Shown: positions 48,328-60,425 of the stretch, one piece after another | Layout of the letters: each line of letters begins with the position of its first letter | How positions within the stretch are numbered: position 1 is the stretch's first letter | Assembly: GCF_020382885.2 (NCBI RefSeq) | Contig: NC_058493.1 | Location: forward strand, 28,265,499 to 28,329,498 | Source: Scatophagus argus | Lineage: Eukaryota; Chordata; Actinopteri; Scatophagidae | Reading direction: 5' to 3' | Length of the DNA: 64,000 nucleotides | Position numbers and translations under genes: made by a program | Notes under the pieces: model-generated | Database searches by the model: none | Seen by the model: the letters and a program-made list of their open reading frames with translations, nothing else | What the model was told of the DNA's origin: nothing

Positions 48328-51300
48328 ATGGAGGCAGGTGTTGTCCTCCTGCTGCTGGTCGCAGCACTGAGTCCTGCATCAACCGCCAACTTTTATGGAG
48401 ACAGCATCAGTTTCATGCATCCACAGAGGAACAATAACGGGACGTTTACGGTACGCTGTTTTTCAAATCGTTTTCGTTTTTTAACTGTTTAACATTTTGC
48501 TCAACAGAGCAGCAAACTGAACGCTGGATGGATGCCAGAGGATTAAAGACCAAACAATCTGGAAAGAGTACCTGGATGGATTTAACTTTTTTTTTCTGTT
48601 TCGTCACCAAAATTTAAAAAATTCTGCAACATTCAAGTGCGGCATCAAACTGAGGAAGCCTTCCTTGAGCTGTGAAACACAGACATGTCGTTCATTCCTC
48701 CGACTGTAATCAGCACTGACTTGTGTTAGCAGCTCGTAAACCTGCTAAAGTGAATTTGTGAAAGAAAATAAAACTTGTTTTCTGCATTACAATAAGGTGA
48801 AATAAGGCGCTCTCAATCTTTTCCTACTTAAATGCCGTTTTTCCCCAAACCCTGTAGGTGACCTTTCATCACAGACACAACGGCCGAAGCAGCTGTGCAT
48901 TTCAGTCCTCCCTCACATGTGAGAGCGGAGTTTGTTCGGTCTTTGATCAGTCCAGCGTCCTGCAAACGGACCACGACTCCACGGACCAAGGCAAGTGGTG
49001 CCAGTCTGAGCAGCGTACGACGGCAATCGTCTCGACCGATGGGACCAGCTTTTCTCTGAGGTAAGGCCGGCTCGCAGGAAACCAACTCAGGCCTCAGGGT
49101 TTGTCAGGTTCTGCAGGTATGTAAGAAAGTTAGGAGCATAATAAGGTGAAATACGGCATTAGTAAACCAAACCAAATTCATAACACGAAGCATAAAGAAA
49201 GTTTTTTCAAAGTAAAGATATGAAAAGTTTCGCAGTCAGAAAAAGCAGACATAAGAATACATGTCAGAATAAAATATCAGAGAGAAAATTTGGACAACAG
49301 AGAGAAAGTCTGACTCATGATGATGGACCAAATAATTTAAAACTTTTTTAAAACGGAACAAAACACAAAGAAGAAGCTTTGGGCGATTTGACTGAAGTTA
49401 GGACAGTCAGTGTGAGGACACTCAGGAATGTTTTTAAGTGTCGTGAAGACGGGTTTACTTTCTACTTTCAAAAGCTGACTCCGTTGAGGCGTAAGACACC
49501 TGGCAGCTTTGAGAAGGATTTGAAACAACGCGTACGACATAATGTGGATGCAGAAGAATAAAGGAGTAACTGAAATGTGAAATTTCGCAGTCTTTTAAAA
49601 CTACTCAGGAACTCAGACAGAGTTTGGTTGGTCACACATTCTGGGTGGGAGAATCTGGACTCAGTACATTTAAAATCCTGACTTCAGCCTCGAATGCATG
49701 AAATCAACAAACTGAAAAGACGGCCTGAGACTGAAAGGCTGAAAGACTGGATTCTGCGGTTGGTCCTGCTGAAAGCTTTAAGGCTGATTCCTGCCGCATG
49801 GGAATCTCCTGTTTCACCACATTCTCACTGAATGTTTTCTACTTTGTTGAACTTAAAAATAAGTTCAATATTGACAGGTCATCTGCCAGTTTTTGGTACA
49901 TTTTTTTCACAAAAGACGATTAGTGAACGTATCTAAATGTGTAATCAAATATATTTATTTTCTATCTTACTGTACTCCTCCATGCATGAATCTGTATACA
50001 AACAGATTCGTTTTAGAACTTTATAGATACTTAAATGATACAATCCTGCCTCCAAAATAAAAGTAGATATTTACAAAAATCAATGAAACTGATGAGGTAA
50101 AACATTAAATTTAATGTTCTCTCTACTGTTTGTATGTCAGGAAGAATTGATTGCTTATGATTGCAGTCTGTTTTACTTGTATTTTACACAGCGTCAATTG
50201 GACTTATAGTTCTATAAAAATAATACTTACTTAGACTGTTTTTTTATTCATAAAGAAATATAGTAATAGTTTCAAGTTCCATAAAATGTGAATGTGAAAC
50301 GCTCAAACAAACAACAGACGTGTGGGATAACTGTGCTGTGGAGGGAACATTGATATTTGTATGAGTGATAACAAACTCCACCTTCGTCCTCTCAGGTTGA
50401 CAGACCTCAGTGGAAAGACAAACTGGACGTCTTACGCAGAGGTGGACCTGGGAATTCGATCTGACTCACACAATTACAACACCTGCCCCGTGACCACGAC
50501 AATGTCTTCTCTACGGTACAAACTTTCTTTCTTTTCTTTTTCGTTTCTTTCTTTCAAGAATTTCCCTCCAGGGATTAATAAAGGAATTCTGATTCTTCTT
50601 TTCTGGGATTGAATTAATAATAATAATAATAATAATAATTCTTAATTCACTGAATGAGTATAATGTGATGATACAAATGGACACTGTGCAGGCGTTCATT
50701 TTCTTTGAATATGAAACTGACCAAAACAGTGTGAGCAGCATGTGGAGAACCTGTAACTTACCCTCTCTAAGTCCCCCTGGTTCCTGCAGGTAAAAACAGA
50801 AACAAGCCAAAATGCCAAGTGGTCCAGATTTTTTACAAAAATATGACCTATGTCAAATATATGAAATAACGTGTTTAATTTATATTTGATCCAAACATTA
50901 AATTGTGTTTTCATGCAGGGTGCCTCAAAACTGTTTTGAGAAGCTGCAGCTTCTGGCATACGATCCTGAAGGAGATCATGTGAGATGCAGCTTTGCTCCA
51001 GGAGCCACACTTCCCTCAAACATCTCTCTGGACGAGGTAATCATCACCACAGAGTTTCAGCACGAGCTCAATGATCAAACATGCAGGCCACGCTGAGCAG
51101 GCAAACACCAACATCATGAGACAACTCGTGTTTGAGTCAAATACGTAAAGCTTCACCTGGAAATCAACTCAACGTTCATTAAAATTATAAACACACAATA
51201 ACTGTAGTCATTGATAGCTTCTCATGGCAGCCATTATTTAGCTGTCTGTTCACGTCAGTAACTTCTGATCTCCGTTCCAGTTTATCCCAAAGGTGTTGGA

Positions 51301-54300
51301 TGGGGTTGAGGTCAGGGCTCTGTGTGGGCCAGTCAAGTTCTTCCACACCAAACTCATCCAACCATGTCTTTATGGAGCTTTGCTTTGTGCACTGGGGCAC
51401 AGTCATGCTGGAATAGAAAAGGGCCTTCAACAAACTGTTGCCACAAAGTTGGAAGCATAGCATTGTCCAAAATGTCTTGGTGTGCTGAAGCATTAAGGTT
51501 TCCCTTCACTGGAAGTCAGGGGCCGAGAACAAACCCTGAGACCCCGCACCCCCATACAACACCTGACTTCAGTAACAAAGAGATATGTCTCTATGTAGTC
51601 TACCTACTTGGTTTTAACATACAGCAACAACAATTTTATGAGTGTTTGTCCATGTTTCGCTCTATTTTTAAGGCTGTCATCACCAACCGCTGTTTACATG
51701 AATTTTTAAAAATTAAATTTAAACATCATATGTTCAATTGATCAATGTACACGTCTGTCTGGACCAAACGTCACTGAAGGTTCCTCTTGTGCTGGGAGCA
51801 TAGCTGCTAACTAATAAAGCTCCTCAAAAGTGAGGAACAATAAAACTCCTTAACTCCTCATGTGCTCGCAGGCTGCCTGCAAACTGACAAGTACGAGTCA
51901 AGTCAAAGTTGGAGTCCACATGTTTGAGTTGATGCTGGAGGACTTTCCCACCAGAAACATCACTTTGACCTACGCAGATGGAACATCAGCTTTTCGGGAG
52001 GCCTCCAACATGAACGCATCACCGCTGTGCAAAGTGAAGCTGCAGTTCTCAGTGGAGAGTAAGTTATCTGAACATATGACATGTACATTTGACAGAAGTG
52101 CACCAGTTGGCTGACCCACTGACAACAGTGTGGGACACTTGGGTTGAGCCCCATTGTGAGTGGTGACTCCCCTCATGATCAGAGGCTCAGGCACGATCTC
52201 AGCTGTAGGTCCACGGGCTCCACGGTGAGCTGAGCTAACGTAGCTATAGCTACAGCCAGAGATAACTACAGCAAACAGCATAGTGAGCAGCAGGGGGCAG
52301 TTATGCTGATGATGTCCTTCCCCCCGTGTTTTTGGAGATGCCTCTAAATTCTGGACAAATTTTACAAGTTGCCCATTTAAGACACAAACAGAAGAAGATC
52401 GCTGGACTAACTGCGTGGATATCTGAACAAATTCCTTTGCCTCAGTATCTTAAATTGGCATGAATGTGAAGAAATAAAGTGACATAAACAGAGTGCTAGA
52501 AACAACCACAAGCTACAAAAAAGCCCAGCGATCTGTTTTCCTCTCATCATAATCTTCTTGTGTCTGTGTTTCAGTCCTTCCACCGATACCAAACTGCGAG
52601 GCAGGTCATGTGCAGCCCATGTTCTTGTCTATGACTCCTTCACATGGAGATGTCCTTTACGCCACTGTGGGTAAGAGGTACCAACTTCATGCCGAAGCAC
52701 AGGCTCACCATTCTAGGTATTTAAATTTGCTGACTAACTCCATGCAACTGATAACACATCATTTCTGTGTGCCAAATAATTATTTCAAATTTCTTCCTTT
52801 TGTTTTTTTTGCCTCCGGTTTCCTGAAGTATATATGACTTCCAGGTGAGTGGCCCTCAGAACATGACCAAAGAGTTCACTGATGAGGTGGATGGAAAAGC
52901 TAAACTGACTCTGAGCTGGACACCACAGCATATCGACCTGTACAGATTTGTCCCAGTGTGCTTCACCGCAGAGACAAGAGAAACGTAAGTGGTTTTCTGG
53001 TTTCGGTTTGTTTTGCGCACTTTTGCTTTTGGTACTCTATTCTGTTCTTGTGAGCTGCCATGACAAGTGAATTTCCTGGCTGTGGGATCAATAAAGTTCA
53101 TTTTATCTTATCTTATCTTATCTTATCTCATCTTAAAGAGCTGAGAGCTGGTGTTTCTTTGGATGTGCTTCAGGGCTAACAAAGAAATGAGCACATGTCC
53201 ATTGATTTGGAATATTTTTCTGCTTTCTGTGTCACATCTTGTCTTATGAACAGTAAAATGTCTTCTCCACTGAATTTAGATATTTTTTCTATACATTACT
53301 ACCACGTCAGATGCCATCAGCGACTTTATCGTCGTTATTACTGTTATGGTCGTTCTCCTCCGCTTTTGCACTGAAACCTGTTTTCTCTGTTTTCCCATGC
53401 AGCCAATCAGAAATGAGGTGTGTTGTTCTCATGGTGACCAGTGCAGATATCACTCAAGGTTTGTTAATCATCTGTCATAAGAGTGTATATGTAATGTACA
53501 GCTGAGGCTGCTACAGTAGCCATCTTTATTTTGTCGTACAGCAGGCTAACAGCCCAGGTTTGCGTTTTCCTGCAAAGTACTGCACTCACCCACCTGAACA
53601 CTGTAGTACAGACTCATAGTGTGCTACAACAGTCCATGTATGCACTTTATCATTGCCTTTGTTGAATAAAGTGAAGTACAGGCGAGTATAGGCAGTCATA
53701 ATGCATTATAAGCCCCATCAGTCAAGTTCGAGTTTATAGCCAGTCACGACCCTCAACAAGACTGCCTGACGGTCTGTGTGAGGTACAGTCTGAACATCCT
53801 GAGCTGATGTGATCTACAGGCAAGGCCGCTGTCGAATGCTCGGCCAACAAGATGGTGGTGACCCTGGAGAAAGCTTCCATGCCTGGCATCGACATGAACT
53901 ATCTGAAGCTGAGAGACGAGTCGTGTTCCCTCTCCTCCAACGACACTCACATCATCGGCATCATGTCATTCCGCACCTGCGGCACAAAACTTGAGGTGCG
54001 CAAAAAACATTTTCAACTGCATTGGTGAAAGTGGGAATTAGGGTGTTTACATGGCAGTGAGAAGAATACTCAGCAAGCCTCAGCATTGTGTGAACTCCTG
54101 TTTGTTTTCTCCTCATCCATTAATATTTTTATACTATTCTTGTTTCTCTCAAACACAGGATAAAGGTGACTTTATCGTTTTCAAGAATGAGATCAAATCC
54201 TTTGAGCTGCCCACAGAGGTTATAATTCGAAGACGGAAGATTAAGATCTCTTTTTCTTGCCAGTTTCCCAAAACCATCAGCATCTCCAGTTACTACAGAC

Positions 54301-56127
54301 TCCACAAGTCTGACTACATCTTCACTGAGTCCAGCTTTGGCAGCTTTAGCTACGCCTTTGAGATATATCGTGATAATAAATTTTCAAATAAGGTGGAGGC
54401 CAGGGCCTATCCAGTGGAGATCAAGCTGTTAGAGCCATTTTACATGGGGATTCAGGCTCAGTCGGAACTACCAAATGTGAAATTGTTTGTTGAATCATGC
54501 AAAGGCACGCCTGATGACAACCCAGAAAACCCCATCTTTTATGACATCATCAAGAACGGGTGAGTGCTGATGATTTCCAGGATCACAACATCCCTTGAAA
54601 ATGTTGAAGTTCAACTGCAGAGATAACAACCACCTTTCATGTACAGTTAAATCACAGCTCATTTTTGTCCCAGGTGTATACAGGATGAGACACTGAAAAT
54701 CTACCCTTCTGATAATACTTCATTCAACTTTGAGGTTCAAGCCTTCAAGTTTACTGGAAACTACGAGGAGGTAATAATGAATATTAAATCGTACCAAACC
54801 AAAATATGAATCATTCAGCACTCAGTTGCCTCTCTGTGACAGATGGAGGACAAGAGAGTGAACAACTTGCTCATGTTGTGTGTACACACAAACACACATA
54901 CATATAGACAAAAGTATTGGGCCACCTGACCAACAGGGACTTTAATGACGTCTCATTGTAAACACACAGACAGCTTTGCAGCTCTAACAGCTTCCACTCT
55001 TCTGTGAAGGCTTTCCACAACATGTTGGAGTGTTTCTGTGGGAATTTGTGCCCATTCATGCAGTAGAGCATTTGTGAGGTCACACACTGATGTTGGACCA
55101 AAAGGCCTGGCTCACAATCTCCGTTCCAGTTCATCCCAAAGGTGTTGGATGGGGTTGAGGTCAGGGCTCTGTGTGGGCCAGTCAAGTTCTTCCACACCAA
55201 ACTCATCCAACCATGTCTTTATGGAGCTTTGCTTTGTGCACTGGGGCACAGTCATGCTGGAATAGAAAAGGGCCTTCAACAAACTGTTGCCACAAAGTTG
55301 GAAGCATAGCATTGTCCAAAATGTCTTGGTGTGCTGAAGCATTAAGATTTCCCTTCACTGGAAGTCAGGGGCTGAGCCCAAACCCATAAAGAGGTGTGTT
55401 CTGATACGTTTGTCTATATAGTGCAACTCCATATTAATGTCTGTGTACTTAGAATACAATGTCACCAAAGTCCCTGTTGGTGTATCACGGATGCAAACAG
55501 ATGCACAACATGTAGAATGTTCTAACCAGACTCAAACCTCTTACCTGCCATCTTACAGGTGTACATCACCTGCTCCGTCATCCTGTGTGACCCGGTGAGT
55601 CCCTTTTCCAGATGTGCTCAGGGTTGTGTCAGTGAGGCAGCCCGCAGGCGCAGACGCAGGCGAGGGTTGGGCCTGGAGACGGACAGTCACAACATCATCC
55701 AGGGTCCTCTGAGGTTTGTCCCGCAGGACGCTCCCATTGCAGCCATGGACGACAACAGCAAAAGCTACTTCTACAACACTAAGACACAACAGAGTGACCT
55801 GCCCGTTACAGGTTCATATGTCTGTCTATCTATCTATCTATCTATCTATAGTATCTATCTATCTATCTATAGTATCTATCTATCTATCTATAAAAACTAC
55901 TGCACTCTTGTCTTTCAGTGATTCCTCCACCAGTTCTTTCAGACACCAAATCAGGCAGTGGAGGTTGGGGAATCAAGGAGGCCCTCAGCAGCAGCAGCAG
56001 CACTGTGGTTTTCGCCACTTTATTCTTGGTATCGCTGGTGTTGATGGCTGCGCTTGTTCGTTACTTTACCAGCAAGAGAAAAGCAGAAGACCACAAGTCT
56101 CTTATCGGTTCATCATGTGAAGACTAA
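48328..56127 (+). CDS. Zona pellucida-domain type I membrane glycoprotein, unassigned
   Basis: Thirteen exons: 48328-48450, 48858-49060, 50396-50515, 50919-51036, 51872-52058, 52575-52716, 52829-52984, 53403-53458, 53820-53995, 54159-54559, 54674-54770, 55559-55811, 55919-56127; total 2241 nt, 746 aa. Order: signal peptide (about 1-20); about 350 extracellular residues with paired cysteines and NXS/T sites, including a beta-sandwich-like stretch ending LTLSWTPQHIDLYRFVPVCF; a ZP domain from about 369 (VECSANKMVVTLEK, then SFRTCGTKLE) to SRCAQGC (611-616); a furin-type site of seven consecutive arginines (622-628); a Ser-rich stalk; a transmembrane helix (about 706-724); and a 22-residue tail. 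ZP proteins polymerise outside the cell after cleavage at such a site. The architecture is not that of the egg-coat ZP1-4 or ZPD genes I know, so function and symbol are left open. Introns hold several transposon copies, including two Tc1-derived elements. Confidence 0.88.
50614..50639. repeat. (TAA)n microsatellite after a LINE-like tail
   Basis: Follows AATTTCCCTCCAGGGATTAA (about 50559-50578), which resembles a decayed L2-type 3' end. Lies in intron 3 of the ZP gene. Confidence 0.7.
51265..51600 (-). mobile_element. Tc1-derived non-autonomous element, copy B (truncated)
   Basis: Matches copies A, C and D from the LWDELERR region to the end past the GGAAGTCAGGGGCCGAG junction. It is cut at the side encoding the C-terminal end of the transposase remnant. 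Lies in ZP gene intron 4. Confidence 0.8.
53013..53136 (+). mobile_element. LINE 3' UTR fragment with (TTATC)n tail
   Basis: TTCTTGTGAGCTGCC, GACAAGTGAATTTCC and GGGATCAATAAAGTTCA match the end of the element at 46150-46455. The tail here is TTATC repeated instead of ATAAAGTTCA. Lies in ZP gene intron 7. Confidence 0.8.
53600..53730 (-). repeat. Hairpin-family dispersed repeat, short copy
   Basis: Contains CTCATAGTGTGCTACAACAG and GTCATAATGCATTATAAGCC, shared with 5815-6128 and 57610-58209. Lies in ZP gene intron 8. Confidence 0.6.
54902..55420 (-). mobile_element. Tc1-derived non-autonomous element, copy C (full length)
   Basis: The most complete copy, about 520 bp. Ends are ATATAGACAAAAGTATTGG and, at the other side, ATACGTTTGTCTATAT, an imperfect inverted pair next to TA. 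The internal remnant on the minus strand has the same frame break, stop and NPIQ change as the other copies. It lies in ZP gene intron 11. Confidence 0.85.
55821..55893. repeat. (CTAT)n / GATA microsatellite filling a short intron
   Basis: About 70 bases of CTAT units with two interruptions (AGTATC), forming a higher-order repeat of roughly 24 bases. It occupies most of the 107-bp intron 55812-55918 of the ZP gene. Confidence 0.95.
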
Positions 56128-57164
56128 ACCCAACTAATCTCAACTCATCTCAGACATCTTGCTGTCTTCAGGATGGGTCGCATTTTTTAAAAGTCCATCT
56201 TGACACAATGCTCACTTGGACAACAGTTTTTGCTTGCAAAAATATTTTCCAAAGTTTATCTGAGATTAATACTTGATTTGATGAAGTCACACTGCAGAAA
56301 CGTTCATCTCACTGATTTGTTAACGGCCAGAAGAATGCAGGGGAAATGATTACAGAAAGTATGACCTGTTTCAGTGTTCTCATTGAAACAGCTGACTTCT
56401 GTTTTAAGTATTTTGAACCTTATTTATAAAGGACCTCCTTTTGAGTCAGATAAAAACAACGGGTTGTCCCACAGTCTAATGTCTGGATTGATTTTGGCCA
56501 GGATCACATGTTATTTCTATCCTTCCACGCCTTTGTTTTCATCAAACATAATCTTAATGTCAATGCACTGAACCATACTGCAGTTACTTTTGCTATCTAT
56601 TTGTGTTTGTCTCGCCCTGTGAGGAGGGAACCGATCTCAACCCAACCTGCAGCTCAAAGTTCACTTAACCAGTTTCAAACGAGTGATGGAATTCAAAAGC
56701 AGGTGCTCAACAAATTCCACTTCATGTGGTTTAGCAGGATGCCACTGACACCCAAGAGTGCAAAATTAGATGTTTGGGTTATTGGATTTGGCTTGTTATG
56801 ATCCCATTAGTCACTTTAGACAAATCGAAAATTCTTGTGCATACACAGATATAACCGAAGAGTTATGTTTGAATTGAATTTACAATCATTATTGTCATAA
56901 ACAAACATTTAATGTGACCAGAACAGATTCAGACTGGATTTAGTTCATTTATTGACAAGTGGTAGCAGCAAATATTGACTCTTTGATCTACATTTGACTC
57001 TAGATTTGTCTGTAACAATAGAAAGCAAGTGTACCCCAGTATGTTCAGTTTGCAGATAGGCAGTTATGTCAGATCTTTGTCTAAAACATTTAAAGGGGAT
57101 TTTATTTACAACACGAGGGGAAATGAGAATTGCATCAACTTTCCACCTGAAGTCTTACTTGCAT

Positions 57165-57170
57165 AATAAA
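57165..57170 (+). terminator. Candidate polyadenylation signal of the ZP-domain gene
   Basis: AATAAA about 1.04 kb beyond the stop codon. No earlier consensus signal was noticed in 56128-57164, which otherwise looks like an AT-rich 3' UTR or intergenic DNA without exons. Confidence 0.4.
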
Positions 57171-57609
57171 CACAACTGTGTGTGTGTTTGTGTGTTTGTG
57201 GTTTGTTTTGTGGCGTCAGCTCATTGTAATAATCTAACAAAGAACTCTTTACTTTTTCCTAAAGATTAGCGCACAAGAAAAAACATCCATCTTTCTTTAT
57301 TTCTTGAATTCCTTGAACAGTTTATATCCTTAGCTTAATCGAAGTACACAACCTCCTGAACACAATGTGCTGTTGTAAAAATGTATTTTTTACTTTACCT
57401 GTAGGGGGCACTACACCAACACACAATACATTTGATTAACTTTCTTTGTTAACCCAGATTTTCTTTGTCAGATTTTCTGCGCGTTAGAGTAAAAATTTGT
57501 GTTTGACGCGTCACTTGACTCTTCTGCACAAAATGGGCCAATCGTGTGCTGCCTGCTTCAGTCAAGAGGAGCAGGTTGTCATAATGGAGATCTATAAAGA
57601 ACATAAAAT

Positions 57610-58209
57610 AGTATGGTCACACTTTCCATGAAGACCTCATCTATAGTGCGTTACGAGGGCGTTCATGGGTATCATAAAACATTCAAAATGCTTTATGACT
57701 ATGCTCATGAACACGCATGATGCTTTCTGATGCACAAAGTCAAGTAATAAAGCATCATAGATGTGTCTTATAATGCATTACAAGTTCAAGTGTCTTATGG
57801 ATGCTCTTGATAAGTAAGTTATAACCTGGAGGCTAACCGATGGGGCTTATAATGTATTATAGCTCCCTCTGCTCACCTGTACACATGTAATCACTCAGTT
57901 GTAGAGAGGACTCATAGTGTGCTATAGCAGTCCATGTAGCAGCTTAAGCATCACTTATGAAGCAGCAGATTCTTTTGCACTTTACTGACCACTGACAGTG
58001 AAACTTTATGATGAAGCCTGCAGGATTATAAAAACATACACTTCACTTTACAGAACACATAAATGATAACTTATGATATTGCATGAACTGTCATAGCACA
58101 CTATGTCCTCACTACAGCTGAGTGATTAGGTGTGTACAGGTGAACAGAGGGAGCTATAATGCATTATGAGTGCCATGCGTTGGTTAGCCTTTAGGTTATT
58201 TAGGTTATA
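57610..58209. mobile_element. Hairpin-family element, longest copy with internal inverted arms
   Basis: The stretch 57821-57935 (ATAACCTGGAGGCTAACC on) pairs imperfectly with 58081-58208, separated by about 145 bases. The left flank 57610-57820 matches the copy at 7650 in direct orientation. There are no coding frames. It may be a foldback-type MITE. Confidence 0.7.
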
Positions 58210-59423
58210 ACCAATCTGAACTAAGACTGTGTGATTCTTGAGCCTCATTCCCAGGTCGTCACATCCCAACGCTTTGGGTTGGTGGTGACTGACGACTTGG
58301 AAATGAGACTCAACGATGAGCTGTGTTTCTCCAGAATCTCTTAATGCTGTGTTCACATGCTGCAAATGATAACTGCTGCTTATTGTGCCTTTAATGCTTC
58401 CTGTTTATTTCTGATGTGACGACTGCATGATGTGGAGCTCTTAGACTTTAAACATGATGCAGCAGATTTAAACAATATCTTCAATAACCACATTCATATC
58501 TGACACTCATAATGAAGGATACAGGGAAATCAATTTGGATTTTGTCCAAATCAAAGTGAAATGAATTGTTCTTACTGAATACTGTGTCTAACCAAATACT
58601 TATCTTTTCTTATTTTTGCTATCAGTGCTCTTTTAGCTGCAATACCAGCATTGTAAAACAGACCCACCAAGAGTAACAGCACAAAGTCCTCTGTAGCTGC
58701 TGTGCCTTCATACTGCGTGAAGCTTATTAACTGAAAACGTTTGCGGACATTAGAAAAGTGGATTTCTGAAACCATACTTAACTGCTGGTCATGTGCATAA
58801 TATGAATATTTATTGTTAAGTAAACAACAAAAAGCTTAGTGAAGGATCAGTAACATAACAGTAATTTACTTTGATCTTAGCTCCATAAATATGTCTGTAA
58901 TGCCATAAGAAACAGTTATAGGGAACTTATAGGGCTTTTAAATTTTTAAGCAGTCTATGAAGTGTTAGTGAGTTTCTTATACATGTTTATAAATGTCTTA
59001 TCTCCTCAGCTGAGAATCTGTATCACTAATAGATAATATCAGCAAAGGAATTAGTGAAAGGGCAGAGCTGATTTCAGTCTGAGCCTGTGTGAGGCGTTCA
59101 GGCTTCAGTTATTGTGACCACCTGGCCAGGTTAAAAGGGAGCCATCATCGTGACAACATTCCTCTGCTGTCAGATTAATCTCACAAATCTAACAAGATTT
59201 TTTCTCTTTTCTTTTTCTTTTTTTCTGTCAAATACTTCATGCTCACACATCAGAAAGAAAATGTAGGCTGACAAAAATACGAAACTATGCCCCGATGTTT
59301 CTCTGTTTATGTAGGCCGGTCAGGGTTAAAAAGAATGTCTGTTTGTTATGAAAACACAACATGTTGCTCCATTTTACAGAAAGCACATTTGCTTTCTGTC
59401 TTGGCTGCTGCACATTATGCATC
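58210..59423. other. Intergenic, nothing recognised
   Basis: AT-rich sequence without exon-like frames, RNA genes or clear repeats by eye. Confidence 0.5.
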
Positions 59424-59475
59424 ATAGATAGATGGACAGATAGGTACTTTATTGATCCAGAGGGAAATTCAAGAA
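59424..59475 (-). repeat. LINE/SINE 3' tail remnant
   Basis: Read on the minus strand it ends TTTCCCTCTGGATCAATAAA followed by TATCTGTCCATCTATC-like units, the usual 3' tail of L2/CR1-type fish retroelements. Confidence 0.65.
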
Positions 59476-59599
59476 CAGCTCATGAACAGCTCAGGTTGTC
59501 CAGAGACTTAAAATAAAATGTTATTTCACAGTCACTTTGTAGCAGCTTTGTTTCTTTGTTTCTGAAGGACATTTTCACCATGTCAGAAATCACTGCTTT

Positions 59600-60425
59600 G
59601 GGGGCAGCCGTGGCCTAGAGGTTGGAGGAGCTGCTTGTGATCGGAAGGTCGCTGGTTCGATTCCCCCCCTGGACGGGCAGGAAAAAGAGTGTGGTGGAGT
59701 GATAATGTCCCAACCCCCCTTTATCCAGCTGCCCTTGAGCAAGGCTCTTAACCCCCAATATATGCTCCCCGTGTCATGATCTGCTGTCTATCAGTCGCTG
59801 GTTTTTCTGTTTTCCCCTGAATGCTTCATCCATTTTCACCTCAATCAGCCTCACTGCTTTCACCTGTTCTCCTCACAGGTTATAAAGGCAACCCCTGTCC
59901 TTCCCTCATTGCCAGATTGTCCCTCAGCACTGAATGACACTCCAGCTCTGTATGCCAGCTTGCCTTGCCAGTAGAAACTCTGTCCGCTTCCGTTTTTGCC
60001 TCCTGCCCTGTGGTTTGGTAATGTACTCTGATTTTTTCCCTTCGTTTTTGAAGGTGTTTTTTGTTGTGACTTTACTTTTTTGCTGAAGAGATTTTTGTTC
60101 TTGGACTGTTTGTTGTAGTTTTTTGAAGAAAAAGATATTTTTGTTGTGGTTTAGTTTTGCTGAAACGGTTTTTGTTTTTTGACCTTTCAGTGGACTCCAT
60201 TTACCAGCCCCGCTCCCTGGTGGACATTACTGCCTCAGCTTTTTCGCCTGAATGAATTAATAAAGTTTTTGCTCCTCACCGACCTAGTCCTGTGTGTTGC
60301 ATTTGGGTCCATATACTCCCTGGTTTCACCCCGGGCGCTTGATGCAGCCCACTGCTCCTGTGGGTTTCACTGCATGTTGCATGTGTGTCTGTGATGGGTT
60401 AAATGCAGAGAAGTAATTTCCCAGT
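59600..60425 (+). mobile_element. tRNA-derived SINE, interrupted by a solo LTR
   Basis: Polymerase III A box TGGCCTAGAGG (59611-59621) and B box GGTTCGATTCC (59654-59664) are spaced as in a tRNA. The body runs to CTCCCCG at 59771, stops at the LTR, and resumes at 60329 (CCCCGGGCGCTTGATGCAG) through GGTTAAATGCAGAGAAG to about 60425. Not a working tRNA gene: the tRNA-like head lacks a proper acceptor stem and is followed by a SINE body. Confidence 0.8.
59772..60328 (+). mobile_element. Solo LTR of an LTR retrotransposon (557 bp)
   Basis: Starts TGTCATGATC and ends TGGTTTCA (TG...CA). It is flanked by a 5-bp direct duplication CCCCG at 59767-59771 and 60329-60333. Inside, TATAAAGG (near 59880) and AATAAAG (near 60260) mark U3, R and U5. 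No internal gag-pol region remains. A Ty3/gypsy origin is likely but not shown. Confidence 0.88.

Noticed and set aside
51322-51741. 139-codon open frame beginning MWASQVLPH, also seen in the other copies
   Set aside because: Opposite strand of the Tc1-derived element. It repeats because the element repeats, not because of selection on this frame.
55559-55811. Intron inside this exon, after GACCCG with GTGAGT to an acceptor-like TTTTCCAG
   Set aside because: The uninterrupted reading gives CDPVSPFSRCAQGC, the expected end of a ZP domain; removing that stretch would damage it.
59611-59680. tRNA gene suggested by A and B boxes
   Set aside because: The head is followed by a SINE body and lacks a matching acceptor stem, so it is a tRNA-derived SINE.
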